Of a stretch of 64,000 nt of DNA, positions 42,679-50,478 are shown in pieces. Origin of the DNA: Microbacterium sp. CSI-V (GTDB lineage Bacteria > Actinomycetota > Actinomycetes > Actinomycetales > Microbacteriaceae); contig NZ_MTQM01000006.1 in assembly GCF_001984105.1 (NCBI RefSeq), forward strand, positions 1 through 64,000. The letters run 5' to 3'. Both the position numbers and the translations under genes were made by a program. Each line of letters starts with the position of its first letter. Within the stretch, counting starts at the first letter, position 1. The notes below the pieces were generated by a model that saw only the letters and a list, made by a program, of their open reading frames with translations, was not told where the DNA came from and did no database searches.

Positions 42679-43953
42679 GTGACCGATCGCTACGACGACC
42701 TGCCCGCGCACGACGCGGGCTCGGCGGCGGAGGACGACTCCGTGTACCAAGAGAACGGCCACGCTCCCGCGGTCGCCCCGGATGCCGCGGACGAGCCGCG
42801 GAGCGCGCGCCCCACCGCCGGCGCCGATGAGGTCGACCACGACGTGGACGACGACGCGTCCTCCGGGCAGCAGGTGGGTGCACGCACGCACGTCAACGCC
42901 CGCCGCTCGACGCACACCGAGCTGCCCGACGCCGACGAGCACGCCGCACACGCTCCGCGCGACGCGTCCGCATCGGCCGACACCGCACCGCAGTACGGCG
43001 TCGGCCCCTTCTCGATCCGCGAGATCGCTCTGCTCGGGATCTGGGCCGTGATCTTCCTCGTCTCGTTCTTCCCGACCAACAACCTGCCCGCGAACGTCCG
43101 CGTCCTCGGCGGCGGCGACAACGTCTGGCTGTCCGGCGTGTGGTGGATCCCCACGGTCGCCCTCCCGACGATCGCGGTGGGGCTGCTGGTTCTCCGCCGG
43201 CTGTCTCCCCAGGGCATCCGACGGGTCGGGTCGTTGGGGATCGACCAGTTCGCTTCGGTGGCCTTCTCGGTCGCCGCTCTCGTGTGGGTCGCGTGGGTCT
43301 GGGACGCCGTGTCCGTGGCGGCCGAGACCGGCCTCTGGACCCGCACCTGGGTCGTCTGGGTCGGTGCCGTGTTCGCGCTGGCCGGTGTCGTCCTCACGGT
43401 CTTCGCGCCGATCATCCCGCCGTTCGAGCAAGACTTCCAGGAGCGTCCCGACGCGCCCGCCCACCGCAACGCCCGCCCGGTCCGGGCGGTGGCGAAGCGT
43501 CCGGCCCGTCCTCGCCCGGTGCGGACGCCGTCGGCGCCCGCTCCCGCTCCCGCTCCCGAGGGCCACGAGGCGACGGACGACCACGGCCCCGTGCCCGGGA
43601 GCTACACGGGATCGACCGACCTTCCACGCACCGACGCCGAGCCGGCGACTTCCGTGTTCCCGACGCACGGCGACACCCACGACACCGACGTGATCGGTGC
43701 GGAGGCATCCCCGGCATCCGCCGATCGCACGCGCGAGCACGAGGCCGCTCCACGGCACCCGCAGCCGCAGGCGTTCTGGGCGTTGGCCCCCGAGGAGCGC
43801 GACGTCGTCGACGACTACGGCACCCCGATCTTCCGCGTCGGTCCCACGGCGTGGGCTCTCGTGATCGAGGACCGCGGTGAGACGTTCGTCGTCCGCCACG
43901 ACGACGGACGCATCGGGTACCTGCACGACGTCACGGGCATCACGCGCGGCTGA
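42679..43953 (+). CDS. Membrane protein of unknown function with disordered acidic and Pro-rich regions
   Basis: 424-residue protein, not recognised. Residues 1-110 are Asp/Ala/His-rich and disordered. Four membrane helices follow between about 114 and 254 (IREIALLGIWAVIFLVSFF is the first). A Pro/Ala/Arg linker (about 275-310) and another acidic stretch lead to a compact C-terminal segment of about 50 residues, from AFWALAPEERDVVDDYGTPI to GYLHDVTGITRG, which looks folded and conserved. GTG start preceded by GAAAGGA. The hairpin after it separates it from hisD. No catalytic motif is visible; the C-terminal segment may bind a partner. Confidence 0.8.
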   Translation: MTDRYDDLPAHDAGSAAEDDSVYQENGHAPAVAPDAADEPRSARPTAGADEVDHDVDDDASSGQQVGARTHVNARRSTHTELPDADEHAAHAPRDASASADTAPQYGVGPFSIREIALLGIWAVIFLVSFFPTNNLPANVRVLGGGDNVWLSGVWWIPTVALPTIAVGLLVLRRLSPQGIRRVGSLGIDQFASVAFSVAALVWVAWVWDAVSVAAETGLWTRTWVVWVGAVFALAGVVLTVFAPIIPPFEQDFQERPDAPAHRNARPVRAVAKRPARPRPVRTPSAPAPAPAPEGHEATDDHGPVPGSYTGSTDLPRTDAEPATSVFPTHGDTHDTDVIGAEASPASADRTREHEAAPRHPQPQAFWALAPEERDVVDDYGTPIFRVGPTAWALVIEDRGETFVVRHDDGRIGYLHDVTGITRG

Positions 43954-43962
43954 TCACCGTCT

Positions 43963-43994
43963 GCGAGCCGCCCGCCGCACGGCGGGCGGCTCGC
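43963..43994 (+). terminator. Terminator hairpin before hisD
   Basis: Perfect 14-base stem, arms 43963-43976 and 43981-43994 (GCGAGCCGCCCGCC and its complement), GCAC loop, no long T-run. Confidence 0.7.
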
Positions 43995-44004
43995 CTTCGG
44001 GCGG

Positions 44005-44010
44005 TAGCCT
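44005..44010 (+). promoter_or_regulatory. -10 hexamer of hisD (leaderless)
   Basis: TAGCCT, 6-base spacer GGAGGA, then ATG. The GGAGG is too close to the ATG for a normal Shine-Dalgarno sequence. Confidence 0.5.
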
Positions 44011-44016
44011 GGAGGA

Positions 44017-45318
44017 ATGCTCCGCACCATCGATCTGCGCGGTCGCGCGCTCTCGCCGGCCGAGTTCCTCGCCGTTGTTCCCCGTGCCGACGCAGCCCGT
44101 GATGAGGCGCTCGCGACGGCGGCGCGCATCGTCGAGGACGTCGCCCGCCGGGGCGAAGAGGCCCTCCGCGAGCAGGCCGAGACGTTCGACCGCGTCAGCG
44201 GTCACGCCATCGCCGTGCCCGCCGCGCACCTCGACGAGGCTCTCGCCGATCTGGATCCCGGCATCCGCGCCGCCCTCGATGAGGCGATCCGTCGCGTGCG
44301 CGCCGCGTCCGCCGCACAGGTCCCCGCGCCCGTGGTCACCGAGATCGGCCCCGGGGCGCGGGTCACGCAGCGCTGGCAGCCGGTCCGGCGTGTCGGTCTC
44401 TACGTCCCGGGCGGCAAGGCCGTCTACCCGTCGAGCGTCGTGATGAACGTCGTGCCCGCCCAGGTCGCCGGCGTGCGCGAGGTGGCGCTCGCTTCGCCGC
44501 CGCAGTCCGAGTTCGGCGGTCGCGTCCACCCCGTGATCCTGGCCGCGGCGAAGCTGCTCGGGGTCAGCGAGGTCTACGCGATGGGTGGGGCCGGCGCGAT
44601 CGGCGCGTTCGCGTGGGGGGTCCCGTCGCTGGATCTGCACCCGGTGGACGTGGTGACCGGTCCCGGCAACAACTTCGTCGCGTCGGCGAAGCGGGCCGTG
44701 GCCGGACGCGTGGGCACGGACTCGGAGGCCGGTGCGACCGAGATCCTCATCGTGGCCGACGGGACGGCCGACGCCGCACTGGTCGCCGCAGACCTCGTCA
44801 GTCAGGCCGAGCACGACGAGCAGGCCTCGGCCGTCCTCGTCACCGATTCCGCCGACCTCGCCAAGGCCGTCCGCGCCGCGCTCGAGCCCCGTGTCGCCGG
44901 TACCCGCCACACCGAGCGGGTCCGGGCGGCCTTCGGTGGGCCGCAGTCGGCGATCGTGCTGGTCGACGACATCGCCCAGGCCACCGAGTTCAGCAACGCC
45001 TACGCGCCCGAGCACCTCGAACTGCACCTGGCCGATCCGCGCCCCGAGGACTACGTCAACGCCGGCGCGGTGTTCGTCGGCCCGTACACGCCCGTCAGCC
45101 TCGGCGACTACCTCGCCGGCAGCAACCATGTGCTCCCCACCGGCGGGCAGGCCCGCTACGGTGCGGGTCTCTCGGCCGCCACCTTCCTCCGGCCGCAGCA
45201 GGTCGTCGAGTACGACCGGGCCGCCCTGGAGGCGGTGCACGAGTCCATCGTCACCCTCGCCGAGGCCGAGGCCCTGCCCGCGCACGGCGAGGCCGTCACG
45301 GCGCGTTTCGCCGACTGA
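44017..45318 (+). CDS. hisD: Histidinol dehydrogenase
   Basis: 433-residue zinc enzyme for the last two steps of histidine synthesis, histidinol to histidine with 2 NAD+. Signature: VRRVGLYVPGGKAVYPSSV, the zinc-binding region with QAEHDEQA (Gln and His ligands), NAYAPEHLELH and AGSNHVLPTGG. It stands alone here; the rest of the his operon is not in the window, which is unusual for actinobacteria, where hisD normally leads hisCB. nrdR follows 12 bases after the stop. Confidence 0.96.
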   Translation: MLRTIDLRGRALSPAEFLAVVPRADAARDEALATAARIVEDVARRGEEALREQAETFDRVSGHAIAVPAAHLDEALADLDPGIRAALDEAIRRVRAASAAQVPAPVVTEIGPGARVTQRWQPVRRVGLYVPGGKAVYPSSVVMNVVPAQVAGVREVALASPPQSEFGGRVHPVILAAAKLLGVSEVYAMGGAGAIGAFAWGVPSLDLHPVDVVTGPGNNFVASAKRAVAGRVGTDSEAGATEILIVADGTADAALVAADLVSQAEHDEQASAVLVTDSADLAKAVRAALEPRVAGTRHTERVRAAFGGPQSAIVLVDDIAQATEFSNAYAPEHLELHLADPRPEDYVNAGAVFVGPYTPVSLGDYLAGSNHVLPTGGQARYGAGLSAATFLRPQQVVEYDRAALEAVHESIVTLAEAEALPAHGEAVTARFAD

Positions 45319-45330
45319 TCGAGGTCTCCC

Positions 45331-45822
45331 ATGCATTGCCCGTTCTGTCGCAACCCCGATTCCCGCGTCATCGACTCCCGCACGAGCGATGACGGGCTCA
45401 GCATTCGTCGGCGCCGGCAGTGTCCGAAATGCGGCGGCCGATTCTCCACCGTCGAGACCGCGAGCCTGAACGTGATCAAGCGGTCCGGCGTCGTCGAGCC
45501 CTTCAGCCGCGAGAAGGTCATGTCGGGCGTCCGGAAGGCGTGCCAGGGGCGGCCGGTGACGGATGCCGATCTCGCCATGCTCGCGCAGCAGGTCGAGGAG
45601 GCGATCCGTCAGACGGGGTCGTCGCAGATCGAGGCCAACGAGATCGGCCTGTCGATCCTGGGGCCGTTGCGGGAGCTCGACGAGGTGGCGTTCCTCCGTT
45701 TCGCGAGCGTGTACCAGGCGTTCGAGTCGCTGGACGACTTCGACGCGGCCATCGCCCAGCTGCGCGCCGACCACGCCTCCCGGCCGACGGTCGAGCCCGC
45801 GGCGCTCGACGACGTCCAGTAG
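45331..45822 (+). CDS. nrdR: Transcriptional repressor NrdR
   Basis: 163-residue regulator of ribonucleotide reductase genes. The N-terminal zinc ribbon has CPFC (3-6) and CPKC with the R-R-R-R basic patch, which binds NrdR boxes; the ATP-cone domain (about 46-136) senses ATP/dATP. No ribonucleotide reductase gene is in the window, so it acts in trans. The TAG stop is part of the pyrD promoter. Confidence 0.95.
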   Translation: MHCPFCRNPDSRVIDSRTSDDGLSIRRRRQCPKCGGRFSTVETASLNVIKRSGVVEPFSREKVMSGVRKACQGRPVTDADLAMLAQQVEEAIRQTGSSQIEANEIGLSILGPLRELDEVAFLRFASVYQAFESLDDFDAAIAQLRADHASRPTVEPAALDDVQ

Positions 45823-45825
45823 CCT
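45820..45825 (+). promoter_or_regulatory. -10 hexamer of pyrD (leaderless), overlapping the nrdR stop
   Basis: TAGCCT, 7 bases before the pyrD ATG. TAG is the nrdR stop codon. Confidence 0.5.
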
Positions 45826-45832
45826 GGCGGGG

Positions 45833-46858
45833 ATGTATCCCCTTCTCTTCCGCGCGGTCCTGAGCCGCCTCGATCCCGAGTTCGCGCACCACCTCGGTGC
45901 TCTCGTCATCCGCGCGGCGGGCGTGGGTCCGGTGGCATCCGCGGTCCGGAGCGCGACGGCGGCCGACCCGTCTCAGCGCGTGCGGGCTCTGGGCCTGACC
46001 TTCGAGTCGCCTTTCGGCGTGGCTGCCGGGTTCGACAAGAACGTGACGATGGTGCGCGGCCTCCGTGCCCTGGGGTTCGGGCACGTCGAGGTGGGGACGA
46101 TCACGGCCCTGCCGCAGCCGGGCAATCCGAAGCCGCGCCTGTTCCGCCTGGTCGCCGACCGTGCCGTGATCAACCGCATGGGATTCAACAACGAAGGTGC
46201 CGACGTCGCCGCACGCCGTCTGCGGGCTCTCCGCCGATCGCGTCGGCGTCCGGTGATCGGGGTCAACATCGGCAAGAGCCGGGCGGTGGCGGTCGAGGAT
46301 GCCACGACCGACTACGTCCGGAGTGCGCGCCTGCTCGCACCGCTCGCCGACTACCTCGTCGTCAACGTCTCGTCGCCGAACACCCCGGGTCTTCGCGGGC
46401 TGCAGGCGGTGGAGACGCTGCGGCCGCTGCTGACCGCGGTGCTCGAGGCCGCCGGCGCCACCCCCCTCCTGGTGAAGATCGCTCCCGACCTCGCCGACGA
46501 CGAGGTGGGCGACATCGCCCGACTCGCCGTGGACGTGGGTCTGTCGGGGATCATCGCCACCAACACGACCATCGCCCGGGACGGGCTGCGGACGCCGGCC
46601 TCGACGGTCGAGGCGGCCGGTGCCGGCGGGCTGTCGGGCGCGCCGTTGAAGCAGCGCGCCCTCGAGGTCCTGGATCTCGTCCGCGCGGCGGTCCCGGCGG
46701 ACTTCGTCGTGATCTCGGCCGGGGGAGTGGAGACCGCCTCCGACGTCCGTGAGCGTCTCGCCCACGGGGCGACCCTGGTCCAGGGCTACACCGCCTTCCT
46801 CTACCGCGGCCCCCTGTGGGCGCGGCAGATCAACCGCGGGCTCGCCGCTCGCGGCTGA
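45833..46858 (+). CDS. pyrD: Dihydroorotate dehydrogenase (quinone), class 2
   Basis: 341-residue membrane-associated flavoenzyme of pyrimidine synthesis, passing electrons to menaquinone. The N-terminal hydrophobic extension (about 1-40, LLFRAVLSRLDPEFAHHLG) is the mark of class 2. FMN-binding GVAAGFDKN, NRMGFNNEGAD, and NVSSPNTPGLRGLQ with the catalytic serine are present. The electrons can feed the bc1-aa3 branch encoded nearby. A terminator follows at 46928. Confidence 0.95.
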   Translation: MYPLLFRAVLSRLDPEFAHHLGALVIRAAGVGPVASAVRSATAADPSQRVRALGLTFESPFGVAAGFDKNVTMVRGLRALGFGHVEVGTITALPQPGNPKPRLFRLVADRAVINRMGFNNEGADVAARRLRALRRSRRRPVIGVNIGKSRAVAVEDATTDYVRSARLLAPLADYLVVNVSSPNTPGLRGLQAVETLRPLLTAVLEAAGATPLLVKIAPDLADDEVGDIARLAVDVGLSGIIATNTTIARDGLRTPASTVEAAGAGGLSGAPLKQRALEVLDLVRAAVPADFVVISAGGVETASDVRERLAHGATLVQGYTAFLYRGPLWARQINRGLAARG

Positions 46859-46927
46859 CTCGTACGGTCCGCCGCCGCGGACGCGCGATGCGCGGGTCGA
46901 CGGCTCCGCTGCCGGTGCGGAATACGA

Positions 46928-46963
46928 CGACGGCGGCGTGCCCCGAAGGACACGCCGCCGTCG
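46928..46963. terminator. Bidirectional terminator between pyrD and the DUF3043 gene
   Basis: Perfect 13-base stem CGACGGCGGCGTG / CACGCCGCCGTCG with a 10-base loop, in the 116-base convergent gap. Confidence 0.7.
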
Positions 46964-46974
46964 AAGAGTCGCGG

Positions 46975-47547
46975 TCAGGCCGGGTACTGGCCCCGCTTGA
47001 CCTGTGCCTTGGGCAGGCGCATGAACCGCATCTGCACGGTGCGCATAGCCGAGTACCAGCCGAGACCCTTCTCGAGTCGGTCCTCGCCGAACTTCGCCTT
47101 GGCCGCACGCTTCACGCGGATCGAGGTGATGATCATGTCGCCGATCACGAAGAGGATGAAGATCCACAGCGCCACGAACGACCAGTACTGGAAGAAGCCG
47201 TTCGGCACGAGCGTCAGCACGATGACGAGGATCATGAAGGGCATCACGCCCTCGCCGAGGTGCCATCCGGCGTCGACGAAGTCGCGCGCGAATCGGCGCT
47301 GCGGACCCTTGTCGCGGACCGGGAGGTAGCGCTCGTCGCCGGCGGCCATTCCCACGCGGGCCTTCTCGCGCTGCGCGGCCAGGTCGGCGCGGGCGCGGGC
47401 CTTCGCCTCCTTGGTGTCGGCCACGAGGGGACGCTTGCGCGCGGCCTCCTGCTCGGCCCGAGACGGTGTCGCGCGCCCCTTGCCCGCGGCGGTGGCATCC
47501 GACGCGACGGGGGTGTCGTTGGGGACGGGGGCGGGGGACTTGGCCAC
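46975..47547 (-). CDS. DUF3043-family membrane protein
   Basis: 190-residue protein. A charged N-terminal half (Lys/Glu/Arg-rich, predicted helical) is followed by GDERYLPVRDKGPQRRFARD, the most conserved part of DUF3043, then two membrane helices (about 112-130 and 133-155) and a basic C-terminus. The corresponding gene in M. tuberculosis is Rv2206, close to erpA and ctaC as here. Function unknown. The GTG at 47545-47547 was chosen because GAGG precedes it; longer frames overlap the divergent peptidase. Confidence 0.8.
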   Translation of the reverse strand: MAKSPAPVPNDTPVASDATAAGKGRATPSRAEQEAARKRPLVADTKEAKARARADLAAQREKARVGMAAGDERYLPVRDKGPQRRFARDFVDAGWHLGEGVMPFMILVIVLTLVPNGFFQYWSFVALWIFILFVIGDMIITSIRVKRAAKAKFGEDRLEKGLGWYSAMRTVQMRFMRLPKAQVKRGQYPA

Positions 47548-47580
47548 GGATAACCTCGAGAGCTCACTGGATCGGAGATT

Positions 47581-47586
47581 TAAGAT
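47581..47586 (+). promoter_or_regulatory. -10 hexamer of the M20 peptidase gene (leaderless)
   Basis: TAAGAT, 7-base spacer, then ATG. Confidence 0.5.
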
Positions 47587-47593
47587 TACCCGC

Positions 47594-48988
47594 ATGACCC
47601 CTGACCTGTCCCGGCAGGATGCCGTACGCGCCACCGCGTCCGACGGCATCCCCGCAGCCCTCGCCGACCTCGGTGCGCTGGTGCGCATCCCCTCCATCGC
47701 CTGGCCCGCGTTCGACCAGTCGGGGGTGGCCCGCAGCGCCGAGGCGGTCGCCGAGCTGCTCCGCGGCACGGGGGTGTTCGAGCGGGTCGATGTGGCGCGC
47801 GCCGCGATCGCCGACGCCGACGAACTCGGACAGCCCGCGGTCCTGGCATCCCGTCCGGCCCGGAACGGCCGCCCCACCGTCCTCCTCTACGCCCACCACG
47901 ACGTCCAGCCGCCGGGCGACGAGGCGCTCTGGGACTCGCCCCCGTTCGAGCCCACGGTCCGCGACGGCCGCCTCTACGGACGCGGAGCCGCCGACGACAA
48001 GGCTGGCATCATGGTGCACGTCGGCGCGATCCGCGCCCTCGCCGATGCTCTCGGCGACGACCTCGACCTCGGCATCTCCGTGTTCATCGAGGGGGAGGAG
48101 GAGTACGGTTCCCGCTCCTTCGCGCAGTTCCTCCAGGACCACGCCGACGTCCTCCGCTCCGATGTCATCGTCGTGGCCGACTCGGGGAACTGGGACGACC
48201 GCACCCCCGGACTGACGGTGTCGCTGCGCGGGAACGCGCGGTTCACCCTCACCGTCCGCACTCTCGCGCACGCGTCCCACTCCGGGATGATGGGCGGCGC
48301 GGTTCCGGATGCCATGCTCGCCACGGTCAAGCTCCTCGCGACGCTGTGGGACGACGAGGGCGCCGTCGCGGTCGAGGGCCTCGCCGTGCGCGACGCCGAG
48401 ACGCCGGGGTACGACGAGGCGACCCTTCGCGCGGAGTCCGGGCTGCTCGACGGCGTGTCGCCGATCGGCCGCGACAGCATCCTCAGCCGGATCTGGAACA
48501 AGCCGTCCGTCACCATCACGGGATGGGATGCCACGCCCGTGGAAGCGGCGTCGAACACCCTGGCGCCCGAGACGCGTGTCGTCATCAGCGCGCGCGTCGC
48601 ACCCGGACAGCCGGCGGCGGAGGCCTTCGCCGCGATCGAGGCGCACCTGCGTGCCCACGCGCCCTTCGGTGCGCAGCTGGAGTTCACGGACGTGGACTGC
48701 GGCGACGCGTTCCTCGTCGACACCGCGGGATGGGCCGTCGAGGACGCTCGCGCCGCCTTCGCCGACGGGTACGGCGTCGATGCGGTCGACGTCGGCATCG
48801 GCGGATCGATCCCGTTCATCGCCGACCTCGTGCGGGAGTTCCCCGGTGCGCAGATCCTGGTGACCGGTGTCGAGGACCCGCACGCCCGTGCCCACAGCCC
48901 GAACGAGTCGCTGCACCTCGAGACGTTCCGCAACGCGCTGGTCTCCGAGGCCCTGCTGCTGGAACGTCTGAACCGCCGCACCGTCTGA
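47594..48988 (+). CDS. M20-family metallopeptidase (dipeptidase type)
   Basis: 464-residue zinc peptidase. Zinc and catalytic residues sit in LLYAHHDVQPPGD (His, Asp), RGAADDKAGIMVH (bridging Asp), IEGEEEYGS (catalytic Glu and Glu ligand) and the C-terminal GVEDPHARAHSPNES (His ligand). The lid domain LTVSLRGNARFTLTVRT forms the dimer interface. It probably cleaves dipeptides or related amides in the cytoplasm; the exact substrate is not readable. Divergent from the DUF3043 gene. Confidence 0.9.
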   Translation: MTPDLSRQDAVRATASDGIPAALADLGALVRIPSIAWPAFDQSGVARSAEAVAELLRGTGVFERVDVARAAIADADELGQPAVLASRPARNGRPTVLLYAHHDVQPPGDEALWDSPPFEPTVRDGRLYGRGAADDKAGIMVHVGAIRALADALGDDLDLGISVFIEGEEEYGSRSFAQFLQDHADVLRSDVIVVADSGNWDDRTPGLTVSLRGNARFTLTVRTLAHASHSGMMGGAVPDAMLATVKLLATLWDDEGAVAVEGLAVRDAETPGYDEATLRAESGLLDGVSPIGRDSILSRIWNKPSVTITGWDATPVEAASNTLAPETRVVISARVAPGQPAAEAFAAIEAHLRAHAPFGAQLEFTDVDCGDAFLVDTAGWAVEDARAAFADGYGVDAVDVGIGGSIPFIADLVREFPGAQILVTGVEDPHARAHSPNESLHLETFRNALVSEALLLERLNRRTV

Positions 48989-49014
48989 TCGGCTCCGCGG
49001 GGACGAGGCGGGCG

Positions 49015-49020
49015 TAGAAT
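49015..49020 (+). promoter_or_regulatory. Candidate -10 of erpA
   Basis: TAGAAT 40 bases before the ATG; the leader contains CGAAGGG. Confidence 0.45.
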
Positions 49021-49060
49021 CGACTCGTCCCCGCGACCGAACGACCCGAAGGGCCACGCC

Positions 49061-49426
49061 ATGACCGACACGACACTGTCGTCCGACGCCGTCACCCGCG
49101 AGCACGGAGTCGCCCTGACCGACGCCGCCGCCGACAAGGTGAAGAGCCTGCTGTCCCAGGAAGGACGCGACGATCTGCGACTGCGCGTCGCCGTGCAGCC
49201 GGGCGGATGCTCGGGCCTGATCTACCAGCTCTACTTCGACGAGCGCTACCTCGACGGCGACAAGGTCGCCGACTTCGACGGTGTCGAGGTCATCGTCGAC
49301 GACATGAGCGTCCCGTACCTCGACGGTGCGAGCATCGACTTCAAGGACACGATCTCGGAGCAGGGCTTCACGATCGACAACCCCAACGCGCAGGGCTCCT
49401 GCGCGTGCGGCGACAGCTTCCACTGA
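49061..49426 (+). CDS. erpA: A-type iron-sulfur cluster insertion protein
   Basis: 121-residue HesB/IscA-type carrier. The three cluster-binding cysteines are Cys50 in PGGCSGL and Cys114 and Cys116 in GSCACGDSFH. It passes Fe-S clusters to apoproteins; the Rieske protein QcrA encoded 7 kb away is a possible client. M. tuberculosis has its counterpart (Rv2204c) near ctaC (Rv2200c), the same grouping as here. Single-gene transcript with its own promoter and terminator. Confidence 0.92.
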   Translation: MTDTTLSSDAVTREHGVALTDAAADKVKSLLSQEGRDDLRLRVAVQPGGCSGLIYQLYFDERYLDGDKVADFDGVEVIVDDMSVPYLDGASIDFKDTISEQGFTIDNPNAQGSCACGDSFH

Positions 49427-49460
49427 GCCGCGCCACGACGCTCCGGCGCCGAATTCGACG

Positions 49461-49503
49461 ACCCCCGGGAACCGCGGATCACACCGCGAAAACCGGGGGT
49501 TTT
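49461..49503 (+). terminator. Terminator after erpA
   Basis: Outer stem ACCCCCGG / CCGGGGGT, inner stem CGCGG / CCGCG, followed by TTT. Confidence 0.75.
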
Positions 49504-49552
49504 CGATGCTTCGGTGCTGGACGATTGGCCAGAGAACCGTAAGAGGTTGCTC

Positions 49553-49558
49553 TAGACT
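49553..49558 (+). promoter_or_regulatory. Candidate -10 of the ctaCDF operon
   Basis: TAGACT; a leader of about 30 bases contains GGAAAGG before the ctaC GTG. Confidence 0.5.
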
Positions 49559-49594
49559 GTCGAGAGCAACATCCACGACCCGGAAAGGTGCACT

Positions 49595-50476
49595 GTGCCC
49601 TCCAAACGTCGCCTTCGTTGGGCAGCCGTCCCCGTCGGGATCGCTTCCGTCGCACTCCTTTCGGGCTGCACCACGTCGCAGCTGCACGGATTCCTCCCGG
49701 GGTTCGTCGATGACGGGACGCCTGCGACGAACCACACCGACATGGTCGCCGGTCTGTGGGTGAACTCGTGGATCGTGCTGCTCGCGGTCGGCGTCATCAC
49801 ATGGGGCCTGATGCTGTGGGCCGTCATCGCCTACCGCCGTCGCAAGGGCCAGTCCGGCCTGCCGGTTCAGCTGCGCTACAACATGCCGGTCGAGATCTTC
49901 TACACGGTCGTGCCGCTGATCCTCGTGATCGGGTTCTTCGCGTTCACCGCTCGTGACCAGAACACCCTCGAGACCCAGTACGACAACCCCGACGTGTCCA
50001 TCACGGCCTACGGCAAGCAGTGGGCGTGGGACTTCCAGTACAACGGCACCCGCGAGGACAACTCCGACGCCGTGTACTCGATGGGCGTCCAGGCCAAGGC
50101 GACCGGCGACGGATACGACCTGCAGGACGTCCCGACGCTGTACCTCCCGGTCAACAAGACGGTGAAGATCGACCTGCGCTCGCGCGATGTCATCCACTCG
50201 TTCTGGATCATCGACTTCCTCTACAAGAAGGACATGTACCTCGGCCGCGAGAACGAATGGTCGTTCACGCCGACGCGCGAGGGCACGTACGAAGGCAAGT
50301 GCGCCGAGCTCTGCGGCGAGTACCACTCCGCGATGCTCTTCAACGTCAAGGTCGTCAGCGAGGCCGAGTACGAGGCGTACCTCGACTCGCTGCGCGAGGC
50401 CGGCGATGTCGGCGACATCAGCGATCTGTCCCGCCTGCAGAACCTCAACACGGCCGGCGCCGAAGGGAACAAGTGA
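49595..50476 (+). CDS. ctaC: Cytochrome c oxidase subunit II
   Basis: 293-residue lipoprotein subunit of the aa3 oxidase. The signal peptide ends in the lipobox LLSGC, with Cys25 to be lipidated and cleaved by LspA. Two membrane helices (about 52-72 and 92-112) follow, then the cupredoxin domain with the CuA site: His in VIHSFWI and Cys236, Cys240, His244 and Met247 in [12 protein letters not shown]. It receives electrons from the diheme QcrC in the supercomplex. GTG start with GGAAAGG. ctaD follows 2 bases after the stop. Confidence 0.96.
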   Translation: MPSKRRLRWAAVPVGIASVALLSGCTTSQLHGFLPGFVDDGTPATNHTDMVAGLWVNSWIVLLAVGVITWGLMLWAVIAYRRRKGQSGLPVQLRYNMPVEIFYTVVPLILVIGFFAFTARDQNTLETQYDNPDVSITAYGKQWAWDFQYNGTREDNSDAVYSMGVQAKATGDGYDLQDVPTLYLPVNKTVKIDLRSRDVIHSFWIIDFLYKKDMYLGRENEWSFTPTREGTYEGKCAELCGEYHSAMLFNVKVVSEAEYEAYLDSLREAGDVGDISDLSRLQNLNTAGAEGNK

Positions 50477-50478
50477 TC

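Noticed and set aside
39026..42883. A 1285-residue open frame opposite dnaE
   Set aside because: Low-complexity His/Val/Glu/Arg sequence that mirrors dnaE codons and runs through the dnaE promoter; no domain is recognisable.
47564..50326. A 920-residue minus-strand frame across the M20 peptidase, erpA and ctaC
   Set aside because: It crosses three well supported genes and two promoters and has no motif of its own.
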